A stretch of DNA of 7,703 nucleotides from Spirochaetaceae bacterium (GTDB lineage: Bacteria; Spirochaetota; Spirochaetia; DSM-2461): positions 1-7,703 of the forward strand of contig QKAI01000137.1 in the NCBI GenBank assembly GCA_003246505.1. The letters run 5' to 3'. This document shows, one piece after another, positions 1-5,701 of this stretch (position 1 is the stretch's first letter; each line of letters begins with the position of its first letter). The position numbers and the translations under genes are program-made. The notes beneath the pieces were generated by a model. That model saw nothing but the letters and a program-made list of their open reading frames with translations, searched no databases and had not been told where the DNA came from.

Positions 1-1350
1 GCCCGAAACAAAGGGGACGGTCAATGTCCGGGAGGCATACTCACGCCCTATAATCGTTTCTATATCGTAATCGCCGCCCTTCACAAGGATATCGGGCCTG
101 ATCTTTCGTATAAGCTCCAGAGGGGTATCCTCTTCGAAGAGGATGACCTGATCCACATAACGCAGAGACTCAAGCATCAGTTTGCGGCTCTCCTGATTGT
201 TGACAGGCCGCCCCTCCCCCTTCAACCGGGTAACGGAGGCATCGGAATTCACCCCAAGGACAAGGAAATCCCCCAGCTCCCGGGCTTTTTTCAAATAATC
301 AAGATGTCCCGGGTGGAGAAGATCGAAGCAGCCGTTGGTAAATACTATGGTTTTCCCTGCCCTTCGGGCTTCCACCCAATTTCTTTTATCATTCCTGTCA
401 TGCAGGAGAAGGTCCGCCGTTATGGGATGGGTACCGGGAAATCCGACCACAATGCCCGCCGCCCGATTGGCCTGCATCAGGCAATCGTTGATGGGAAGAC
501 CGTCGGCGATGAAACGGAGGAGACTGGCCGACACCGTATCCCCCGCACCGGATACGTCGTAGACCTCCTTTGCCAGAGTGGGGATATGGCGGATTCCCTC
601 CCCCCAGGCCAGGGTCATCCCCTTTTCGCTGCGGGTGACGATCAGTTTGTCGACGGACAATTCCTCCCGTAATTTCTGCGCCCCCTCTCCTATCACCCCG
701 TCCTCGTTGGGAAGACTCTCTCCCAGGGCTTCGCAGAGCTCTTTCACATTCGGAGTGATGAGGTTAGCACCGGCATACTTGCGCCAGTCCTTTCCTTTAG
801 GATCGATGACTACGGGAATTTCCCTTTTACGGCCTTCCCCTATCAGATAGGCGCACAATTCGGGAAAGCAGGTGCCCTTATTGTAATCGGAAATGAGGAT
901 TCCCTCGAAGCGGGACAGATCGATCTTTTTTATCTCAGACAGAAGCAGACCCTTCTCTTCATCGGTAAGGGGAAGTTCCTTCTCATCGTCCACCCGGACG
1001 ATTTGCTGCCGTGAGGAGATGATCCGCGTTTTCGTCACCGTATTCCTGCCCCAGGTAAGGCTTTTCAGTTCTATATGATTCTCCCCGAAAAGGTTTTCCA
1101 GGATTCCACGGGATTCATCCTCCCCTGTAAATCCTACAAGGGTAACCCGGGAATTGAGCCCTCTCAGGTTAACAGCCACATTCCCCGCGCCTCCCGGACG
1201 GTTCTCTCTTCCGGTGACGGTCAAAACGGGGACGGGGGCCTCGGGGCTGATCCTCCTGATCTCTCCGTGGATGTAACTGTCCAGCATGATATCTCCCACC
1301 ACGAGGAAGGATCTTTCCACAGAGAGAAGTGATTCCAGTTTCTTAAGCAT
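1..1350 (-). CDS. hldE: Bifunctional heptose-7-phosphate kinase / heptose-1-phosphate adenylyltransferase, 3' end cut by window edge
   Basis: HldE (RfaE) phosphorylates D-glycero-D-manno-heptose-7-phosphate at C1 and later adenylylates the 1-phosphate to ADP-heptose, in the cytoplasm, for LPS inner core. The 450 codons in the window hold both domains. The PfkB/ribokinase-type kinase has GDIMLD (19-24), SPEAPVP (35-41), PGGAGNVA (52-59) and VSGAGDT (266-272), with D271 the expected catalytic base. A cytidylyltransferase-fold domain follows from about residue 332, with TNGCFDLLHPGH (HxGH 346-349), VNSDASV and KGGDY (424-428). The family is usually about 475 residues, so roughly 20-25 C-terminal residues, including the STT segment, lie past position 1. 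The ATG overlaps the gmhA stop by 8 bases (ATGCTTAA). GGGAG at 1365-1361 is a plausible ribosome site with a 10-base spacer. Both activities are fused here, unlike organisms with separate HldA and HldC. Confidence 0.96.
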   Translation of the reverse strand, partial: MLKKLESLLSVERSFLVVGDIMLDSYIHGEIRRISPEAPVPVLTVTGRENRPGGAGNVAVNLRGLNSRVTLVGFTGEDESRGILENLFGENHIELKSLTWGRNTVTKTRIISSRQQIVRVDDEKELPLTDEEKGLLLSEIKKIDLSRFEGILISDYNKGTCFPELCAYLIGEGRKREIPVVIDPKGKDWRKYAGANLITPNVKELCEALGESLPNEDGVIGEGAQKLREELSVDKLIVTRSEKGMTLAWGEGIRHIPTLAKEVYDVSGAGDTVSASLLRFIADGLPINDCLMQANRAAGIVVGFPGTHPITADLLLHDRNDKRNWVEARRAGKTIVFTNGCFDLLHPGHLDYLKKARELGDFLVLGVNSDASVTRLKGEGRPVNNQESRKLMLESLRYVDQVILFEEDTPLELIRKIRPDILVKGGDYDIETIIGREYASRTLTVPFVSG

Positions 1351-1933
1351 CGGGGAACATCTCCCTCTCCACCTGCTCGCAGATGATATGACCGACCAGA
1401 ATATGCCCCTCCTGAATCCGGGGAGTATCCCTCTCGGGAATGGAGATGAGCACGTCGCAAAGTTCGGACATCGGACTCTCCCCCTCTCCTGTCATGCCTA
1501 TGGTGTGAATCCCCATATCCCGCGCCTGTTTAAGGGCATTGATGATATTGGGGGAATTCCCGCTCGTTGAAAGGCCGATAAAAATATCGCCCCTCTTTCC
1601 CTTTCCCTCCAGGGAACGGGAAAATAGCTGTTCATACCCGTAATCGTTGGATATGGCGGTTAGGGTTGAGCTGTTTACGGTCAGCGCCTCGGCGCTCAGT
1701 GACCGTCGTTCCAGATAGAAACGTCCGACTAGTTCACTGGCCAGATGCTGGGCGTCTGCGGCGCTTCCCCCGTTTCCAGCCAAAAAGAGCTGGCCCCTTT
1801 CTTCGCGATAGCTTTTGAGAATCATCTCCACCGCAAGGTTTATGCTCTCGATGAGAGGTGTTGATTCTCCCATTTTCTCCAGTAATCGGGCCGCCTGATT
1901 TAATCTGTAGACAATCCTACCGGTGTATGGCAT
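1343..1933 (-). CDS. gmhA: Sedoheptulose-7-phosphate isomerase (phosphoheptose isomerase)
   Basis: GmhA converts sedoheptulose-7-phosphate to D-glycero-D-manno-heptose-7-phosphate, the first committed step of ADP-heptose synthesis. The 196-residue protein is a single SIS domain of normal family length. AGNGGSAADAQHLASE (52-67) forms the phosphate loop and carries H63 and E67. RIQEGHILVGH (172-182) carries Q174 and H182. These four correspond to the metal and catalytic residues His61, Glu65, Gln172 and His180 of E. coli GmhA (numbering from memory). STSGNS near the middle is the second SIS phosphate motif. The ATG at 1933 is supported by a good ribosome site (GGGAG, 1945-1941, 7-base spacer) and lies 17 bases inside the end of gmhB. 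Its stop overlaps the hldE start, so the three genes are probably translationally coupled. Nothing in the active site looks degenerate. Confidence 0.96.
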   Translation of the reverse strand: MPYTGRIVYRLNQAARLLEKMGESTPLIESINLAVEMILKSYREERGQLFLAGNGGSAADAQHLASELVGRFYLERRSLSAEALTVNSSTLTAISNDYGYEQLFSRSLEGKGKRGDIFIGLSTSGNSPNIINALKQARDMGIHTIGMTGEGESPMSELCDVLISIPERDTPRIQEGHILVGHIICEQVEREMFPDA

Positions 1934-2462
1934 GTTTTATCTCCCGAAAAATAGAATCGAAATCGGGAAAAAGCTTTTCCCCGCTTTTTGGCGTATAGGA
2001 ACTTTCCAGAATATAGGATCGAAGGCCGGGATATTCTATCCTGTCACTTAGCTTATCGCCTATCATAAATGAGTCCTCAAGGGAGAGGGAAAAATCATCC
2101 CGGGCTTTGAGATACATGCCGGGATGGGGCTTCCTGTCCGGGGAATCCCTGTCATATCGGGGAACGGAAGCCCCTTTCAGATAGGGGCAGTAATAAACTC
2201 CGTCAATGCGGACTCCCCTCTCAAGGAGCTTTCGATTGACCTGAGCTTGAAACTGCTCGAATTGTTGGACCGAAAATATCCCCCGGGCTATGCCCGATTG
2301 ATTCGTCATGATGAGAAGCTTAAACCCCTCTTCCTGAGCCCAATGAAGATGGGGAATGATATCATATATTAACCTTAGATCTTTCAATTCATAGGGATAG
2401 CGGCAATCCTCTATGAGTACTCCGTCGCGATCCAAGAAAAGTGCCCTGTTATTCCTTCCCAT
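1917..2462 (-). CDS. gmhB: D-glycero-D-manno-heptose-1,7-bisphosphate 7-phosphatase-like HAD phosphatase with degenerate zinc site
   Basis: GmhB removes the 7-phosphate from heptose-1,7-bisphosphate between the two HldE reactions. This 181-residue HAD (histidinol-phosphatase-type) protein shows motif I LDRDGV (nucleophile D11, acid/base D13), motif II TNQSGIARG (53-61), motif III RKPHPGM (K111) and motif IV GDKLSD (D136, D140). The oddity is the zinc loop: C92 is kept, but the three other ligand positions of E. coli GmhB read Y94, S107 and D109 in a loop of the same length. The ATG at 2462 is the only ordinary start, since an in-frame TGA lies four codons upstream (2474-2472). No Shine-Dalgarno is visible; the promoter ends about five bases before the ATG. 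Its place directly before gmhA and hldE supports heptose-bisphosphatase over histidinol phosphatase, although the substrate is inferred from context. Confidence 0.9.
   Translation of the reverse strand: MGRNNRALFLDRDGVLIEDCRYPYELKDLRLIYDIIPHLHWAQEEGFKLLIMTNQSGIARGIFSVQQFEQFQAQVNRKLLERGVRIDGVYYCPYLKGASVPRYDRDSPDRKPHPGMYLKARDDFSLSLEDSFMIGDKLSDRIEYPGLRSYILESSYTPKSGEKLFPDFDSIFREIKHAIHR
1934..1945 (-). promoter_or_regulatory. Ribosome binding site deciding the gmhA start
   Basis: GGGAG (1945-1941) followed by a 7-base A-rich spacer precedes the gmhA ATG. It lies inside the last codons of gmhB, so gmhA can be loaded independently of, or coupled to, gmhB translation. Confidence 0.7.
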
Positions 2463-2473
2463 AATGTGGATTC

Positions 2474-2502
2474 ATTATAGAGAAAAAAACATTCCCCTTC
2501 AA
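2474..2502 (-). promoter_or_regulatory. Sigma70-type promoter of the gmhB-gmhA-hldE operon
   Basis: On the minus strand TTGAAG (2502-2497) is followed by a 17-base spacer and a perfect TATAAT (2479-2474). The spacer contains a run of seven T. The -35 element includes the TGA stop of purN. The predicted transcription start is near 2467, only about five bases before the gmhB ATG, so the mRNA would be nearly leaderless. This is inferred from consensus matching only. Confidence 0.65.
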
Positions 2503-3068
2503 CTCTCCCCGATCACCCGCAGCACCGCCGCCGGCAGGGCTTTATGTTCCTGCTCCAGCACCCGGGCCGCCAGGCTCTCCGGGGTATCCCCCTCCAGAAC
2601 GGGAACCCGGGCCTGGAGGATGATCTTCCCCCGGTCAACCCCTTCCCCGACGAAGTGGACCGTGCATCCCGACTCCTTCTCCCCCGCGGCGATGACCGCC
2701 TCGTGGACATGGCGGCCGTACATGCCCTTTCCTCCGAATTTCGGGAGCAGGGCGGGATGGATATTGATCATCCTCCCCCGCCACCGGGCGCTGAATTCCT
2801 CGGTGAAGATGGAAAGATAACCCGCCAGGACGATCAGATCTATGGCATAGGCTTCAACGGCTTTCTGAATCTCCTCGCAGAGACGCTCCCGGCCCAGCGC
2901 CTTACGGCTGAATTCCAGGGTATCGATAATGCCCGCGTCCCGGGCCCTCTGAAGGGCTTTGGCGGGACGGTCGGCAATGACGAGGACGATATGCTTTCCC
3001 ACCTCCGATTCGATCAGGGCCTGGAGGTTGCTCCCCCCCCCTGATACGAATACGGCTATACGAGGCAT
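2499..3068 (-). CDS. purN: Phosphoribosylglycinamide formyltransferase (GART)
   Basis: PurN transfers a formyl group from 10-formyl-tetrahydrofolate to glycinamide ribonucleotide, the third step of de novo purine synthesis. The 189-residue protein has the N-terminal phosphate-binding loop SGGGSNLQ (9-16), AGYLSIF (82-88) and NIHPALLP with N102 and H104. The segment FGGKGMYGRHVHEAV follows, then VDRGK with D145; N102, H104 and D145 match the catalytic Asn-His-Asp of the family. The start at 3068 is chosen because the family begins immediately before the beta strand leading into SGGGSN. A longer in-frame reading upstream has a low-complexity Gly/Arg-rich sequence lying over purM. The start overlaps the purM stop by 13 bases, and an AAGGGG about 11 bases upstream is the likely ribosome site. 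Codons 10-12 form a run of nine G. Confidence 0.97.
   Translation of the reverse strand: MPRIAVFVSGGGSNLQALIESEVGKHIVLVIADRPAKALQRARDAGIIDTLEFSRKALGRERLCEEIQKAVEAYAIDLIVLAGYLSIFTEEFSARWRGRMINIHPALLPKFGGKGMYGRHVHEAVIAAGEKESGCTVHFVGEGVDRGKIILQARVPVLEGDTPESLAARVLEQEHKALPAAVLRVIGES
3033..3041 (-). repeat. G9 homopolymer tract in purN codons 10-12
   Basis: Nine consecutive G on the coding strand encode Gly10-Gly11-Gly12 of the purN phosphate loop. Slippage by one base would frameshift PurN about 30 bases after its start. It is also a site where a sequencing error is plausible, though the reading frame is intact here. Confidence 0.9.
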
Positions 3069-4054
3069 ATTTTCTCTTTCCCCTTTACGATTTCCCCGAT
3101 CAGATAGGAGGCTTCCCCCGCCGACTCCAGTACCTGCTGGACGGGGACGACCTGCTCCTTCGGAAGGACGATGGTGTACCCCACGCCCATGTTGTAGGTG
3201 CCCCACATCTCCTCTTCCGGCACGCCCTTTGAGGCGATCAGGTTGAAGATGGCGGGGCGGGGAAAGGAGTCCTTGCGGATCTGGGCGCAGAGGCCCTCCG
3301 GTATGATGCGGGGGACATTCTCGATGAGCCCTCCCCCGGTGATATGGGCCATGCCGTGGATGTGAAACCCGCCCAGCAGCTCTAGGACCTGGGTGACGTA
3401 GACCTTGGTCGGCTTGAGGAGCTCCTCGTGGAGGGGTGCCCCGTTGAAGTCGGCGAAATAGTCGGGCAGGACCTTGCGGGTCAGGCTGAAGCCGTTGCTG
3501 TGGAGCCCGTTGGAGGGAAGCCCCAGAATGGCGTCCCCCTTCTCGATGGCCGATCCGTTAATGATCTTTTCCTTGTCCACCACGCCCACGCAGAAACCGG
3601 CCAGATCGTAATCCCCGTCTTTGTAAAATCCGGGCATTTCCGCCGTCTCACCCCCCACCAGGGCGCAGCCCGCTTCCTCGCAGGCCGAGGCGATGCCCTT
3701 GACCAGCCGGGAGGAGACCTCCGCATCCAGTTTGCCGCAGGCCAGGTAGTCCAGGAAAAAGAGGGGTTTGGCCCCGTGGCAGAGGATGTCGTTGGCGCAC
3801 ATGGCGAAGCAGTCCTGCCCCACCGTATCGTAATTCTTTACGGCGAAGGCGATTTCCAGTTTGGTTCCCACCCCGTCTGTTCCGGAAACCAGCACGGGGT
3901 TTTTCACATGGGAGGGCAGTTCGAAGAGGGAGCCGAAGCTTCCCAGGCCGCCCAGAACCCCCGCGCCGTGGGTTCTCGCCACGGCTTCCTTGATCAGATC
4001 GACGGCACGGTAGCCCTCTTCCTTGTCCACTCCGGAATCTTTGTAACTAATCAT
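3056..4054 (-). CDS. purM: Phosphoribosylformylglycinamidine cyclo-ligase (AIR synthetase)
   Basis: PurM uses ATP to cyclise FGAM to aminoimidazole ribonucleotide, the fifth step of purine synthesis. The 332-residue protein covers a full-length PurM/SelD/ThiL-type ATP-binding fold (E. coli PurM is about 345). It begins with YKDSGVDKEEGY (4-15), the usual N-terminal signature. GTDGVGTKL (58-66), GQDCFAMCANDIL (79-91), GGETAEMPGFY (134-144), LGLPSNGLHSNGFSL and HITGGGLIENVPR follow in family order. The start at 4054 has GAGGA (4063-4059) 4 bases upstream. That ribosome site overlaps the cmoA TGA, with 7 bases between the genes, so coupling to cmoA is likely. The 3' end overlaps purN by 13 bases, the classic purMN pairing. 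Its sequence is visibly more GC-rich than the heptose genes. Confidence 0.98.
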   Translation of the reverse strand: MISYKDSGVDKEEGYRAVDLIKEAVARTHGAGVLGGLGSFGSLFELPSHVKNPVLVSGTDGVGTKLEIAFAVKNYDTVGQDCFAMCANDILCHGAKPLFFLDYLACGKLDAEVSSRLVKGIASACEEAGCALVGGETAEMPGFYKDGDYDLAGFCVGVVDKEKIINGSAIEKGDAILGLPSNGLHSNGFSLTRKVLPDYFADFNGAPLHEELLKPTKVYVTQVLELLGGFHIHGMAHITGGGLIENVPRIIPEGLCAQIRKDSFPRPAIFNLIASKGVPEEEMWGTYNMGVGYTIVLPKEQVVPVQQVLESAGEASYLIGEIVKGKEKICLV

Positions 4055-4064
4055 TCTATCCTCA
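4055..4064 (-). promoter_or_regulatory. purM ribosome binding site overlapping the cmoA stop codon
   Basis: GAGGA (4063-4059) lies 4 bases before the purM ATG and includes two bases of the cmoA TGA (4064-4062). Ribosomes finishing cmoA would terminate on the purM ribosome site, which suggests reinitiation. Confidence 0.65.
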
Positions 4065-4811
4065 ACTTTTTTTCAAACAAATGAAAGAACTGAAATTAAA
4101 CCAGGTAAAAAAGATGTCCACCCCTTCGAAGCCGCTCTTCAGAAACAGATCCCTTTCCTCCTCCACCCGGTAGGGGATCAGGACATTCTCCAGGGCCTCC
4201 CGCTTACGGGAAATCTCCATCTCACTATAGCCGTTCTGCCGTTTCATATGGTAGTAGTTGTCTACGAAAATTCTACTCGTATCGGTGTGGCTTTGCAAGG
4301 TCTTGTCGCTCACAATCAGCACGCCGTTATGGTTCAGCCCGCGATAAATTCTCCCGATCAGCTCCTCCCTGGCCAGGGGATCGATGAACTGCAGGGTGTA
4401 GTTCATTATCACCACGGAGGCGTTCTCCAGGGGCGTCTCTTCCAGGTCGGCGCACCGGATGCTTATCCGGTCCCCCCCGGCTGGCCCGATTTTTTCCCGG
4501 GCCTCCCGACACATGGCCTCGGAGTTATCGATTCCCACCATGCGATAGTCGGCGATTCCCCTTTCGGAGAAGGCCTGCGCCAGCAGGGCCAGGGTGGTTC
4601 CTGTGGAGCATCCCAGATCGTAAATCTGCGATCCCTCCCGGTAGAAGGTCAGGCCCAGGGTGGTGATCATCCGCTGAACCTCCTTGTACCAGGGGATGCT
4701 CCTCTGGGCCATATCGTCGAATACGTGGGCTACGGAATCATTGAATTCAAAGGGCAGGACTTCCCCGTCCCCATGGAAAACCCGGTCCCGCCGATCCTCT
4801 TTGTTTTCCAT
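4062..4811 (-). CDS. cmoA: Carboxy-S-adenosyl-L-methionine synthase
   Basis: CmoA makes carboxy-SAM from SAM and prephenate. CmoB then transfers the carboxymethyl group to 5-hydroxyuridine-34 of tRNA, giving cmo5U34, which widens wobble decoding. The 249-residue class I methyltransferase fold matches E. coli CmoA (247) along its length. It shows an N-terminal FNDSVAHVFDDMAQRSIPWY segment, motif I YDLGCSTG (64-71), VGIDNSEAM after it, ENASVVIMNYTLQF, and KRQNGYSEMEISRKR. R204 in the last segment aligns with the arginine (Arg199 in E. coli) reported to hold the extra carboxylate, which separates CmoA from ordinary methyltransferases. The protein ends FNFSSFICLKK. The ATG shares one base with the djlA stop (TGATG), and the ribosome site is weak, so expression probably depends on coupling. 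cmoB is not in this window. Confidence 0.93.
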   Translation of the reverse strand: MENKEDRRDRVFHGDGEVLPFEFNDSVAHVFDDMAQRSIPWYKEVQRMITTLGLTFYREGSQIYDLGCSTGTTLALLAQAFSERGIADYRMVGIDNSEAMCREAREKIGPAGGDRISIRCADLEETPLENASVVIMNYTLQFIDPLAREELIGRIYRGLNHNGVLIVSDKTLQSHTDTSRIFVDNYYHMKRQNGYSEMEISRKREALENVLIPYRVEEERDLFLKSGFEGVDIFFTWFNFSSFICLKKS

Positions 4812-5629
4812 CAGAAGCTGCGTGCCTTACGGATTTTGTCGTAGGAATCCTGTATTTCCTGGAATTTCTCCGTGGCGAACTGGGTGAACTCGGCGGGTAG
4901 CCCCTTGGCGGCTATTTTGTCGGGATGGAACTCGGCCACCTTCTTCCGGTAGGTTTTCTTGATTTCATCGTCGCTGGCCTGGGGGGTCAGCCCGAGACTG
5001 GCGTAGGCACCGGCCAGATCGTTCACGGCGGCGGGACGGGAACTTCCGCCGTTACCGGAGGAGGAGTATCCCGACTGCCGGTATGAGTCCCCGCCGGATC
5101 TCCCGAGATGGAAAATATCCGCCGCCGCATCGAGCATGGCCTTCTCCTGGGAGCTGACCTTCCCGTCCGCCGCGGCGACCTGCTGGACCAGGGCGTAGGC
5201 CAGTTCCATGATGGCGGGCCTGTTATGGTAGTAGTTATAGAGGTTCCGGGCCCAGTAGGAGAAATCCCTGGTGCTGTCCCGGCAGGCTTTGTTGAAGTAG
5301 TCCATGGCCACCTGCTGGCTCTGGGGGTTCAAGCCCAGCTGCTGCACCATGAAGTCCCGTACGACCCGTTCCTCGCTGGCGGAAACGACCCCGTCCGCGC
5401 TGGCGATCTTGCCCAGCATGGAGAAAACGCTTTCGAAGAAGGCGTCGGAAGCCCGGTTCTGGCCACCGAAATCGTTGCCGAAAAAGGTTCCCCGTTTGTG
5501 GAAGTTATAAGCCCCCCGGGAGGAGGATCCGATGAAGGCCCCGATGATCATTCCCAGGAAGGGGAGCCCTATCAGCCCGCCCACTAACAAACCTATGAAT
5601 CCTCCCAGAACGGGTCCTATGAAAAACAT
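4811..5629 (-). CDS. djlA: Membrane-anchored J-domain co-chaperone, DjlA type
   Basis: DjlA is an inner-membrane co-chaperone that presents its J-domain to DnaK in the cytoplasm; in E. coli it is linked to Rcs/capsule signalling. This 272-residue protein has the complete DjlA plan. Residues 1-35 form a glycine-rich membrane segment with repeated small-xxx-small spacing, the feature thought to drive dimerisation. Residues about 60-172 form a TerB-like helical domain with two repeats, each carrying an ADG motif (SADGVVSASE and AADGKVSSQE). A Ser/Gly-rich linker (about 176-203) leads to a C-terminal J-domain with YRKKVAEFHPDK; the essential HPD is 235-237. The ending resembles E. coli DjlA (KGLP, QEIQDSYDKIR). 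The ATG at 5629 is supported by GGGAG (5640-5636) with a 6-base spacer. The protein is placed between argS and cmoA. Confidence 0.93.
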   Translation of the reverse strand: MFFIGPVLGGFIGLLVGGLIGLPFLGMIIGAFIGSSSRGAYNFHKRGTFFGNDFGGQNRASDAFFESVFSMLGKIASADGVVSASEERVVRDFMVQQLGLNPQSQQVAMDYFNKACRDSTRDFSYWARNLYNYYHNRPAIMELAYALVQQVAAADGKVSSQEKAMLDAAADIFHLGRSGGDSYRQSGYSSSGNGGSSRPAAVNDLAGAYASLGLTPQASDDEIKKTYRKKVAEFHPDKIAAKGLPAEFTQFATEKFQEIQDSYDKIRKARSF

Positions 5630-5664
5630 GCCTTTCTCCCTGTCAGTAAATAATATCCCAATAT
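5630..5664 (-). promoter_or_regulatory. Possible weak djlA promoter and ribosome binding site
   Basis: The A/T-rich stretch before djlA contains two -10-like hexamers on the minus strand, TATATT (5665-5660) and TATTAT (5655-5650). Neither has a recognisable -35 at the right distance. The strong GGGAG (5640-5636) is the likely djlA ribosome site. A separate start for djlA-cmoA-purMN is possible but poorly supported. Confidence 0.3.
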
Positions 5665-5668
5665 ACTA

Positions 5669-5701
5669 AATCCCCCCAGGATAATCCATAAAGGGGAGAT
5701 T
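5669..5701 (-). other. Hairpin immediately after argS, in the argS-djlA gap
   Basis: On the minus strand AATCTCCCC (5701-5693) can pair fully with GGGGGGATT (5677-5669), with one G-U pair. The 15-base loop contains GGATTATCC, itself a small palindrome. The first two bases belong to the argS TAA. No T-run follows the stem, so it is not a standard intrinsic terminator. It could attenuate, or protect the argS message end, between argS and djlA. Confidence 0.45.

Noticed and set aside
2483..2498. T-run after purN as an intrinsic terminator
   Set aside because: The bases before the T7 run on the minus strand are almost all purines and cannot form a stem; the run is better explained as the spacer of the gmhB promoter.
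3069..3206. Longer purN reading frame upstream of 3068
   Set aside because: The added 46 residues are a low-complexity frame within purM; the family begins at MPRIAVFVSGGG.
4062..4075. A7 run at the end of cmoA as a programmed -1 frameshift site
   Set aside because: The run is read AAA AAA AGT, so the A AAA AAG heptamer is not in the required frame, and the stop follows at once.
3428..4084. Plus-strand open frame of 218 codons opposite purM
   Set aside because: Antisense shadow of a full-length PurM with all family motifs; no domain or ribosome site of its own.
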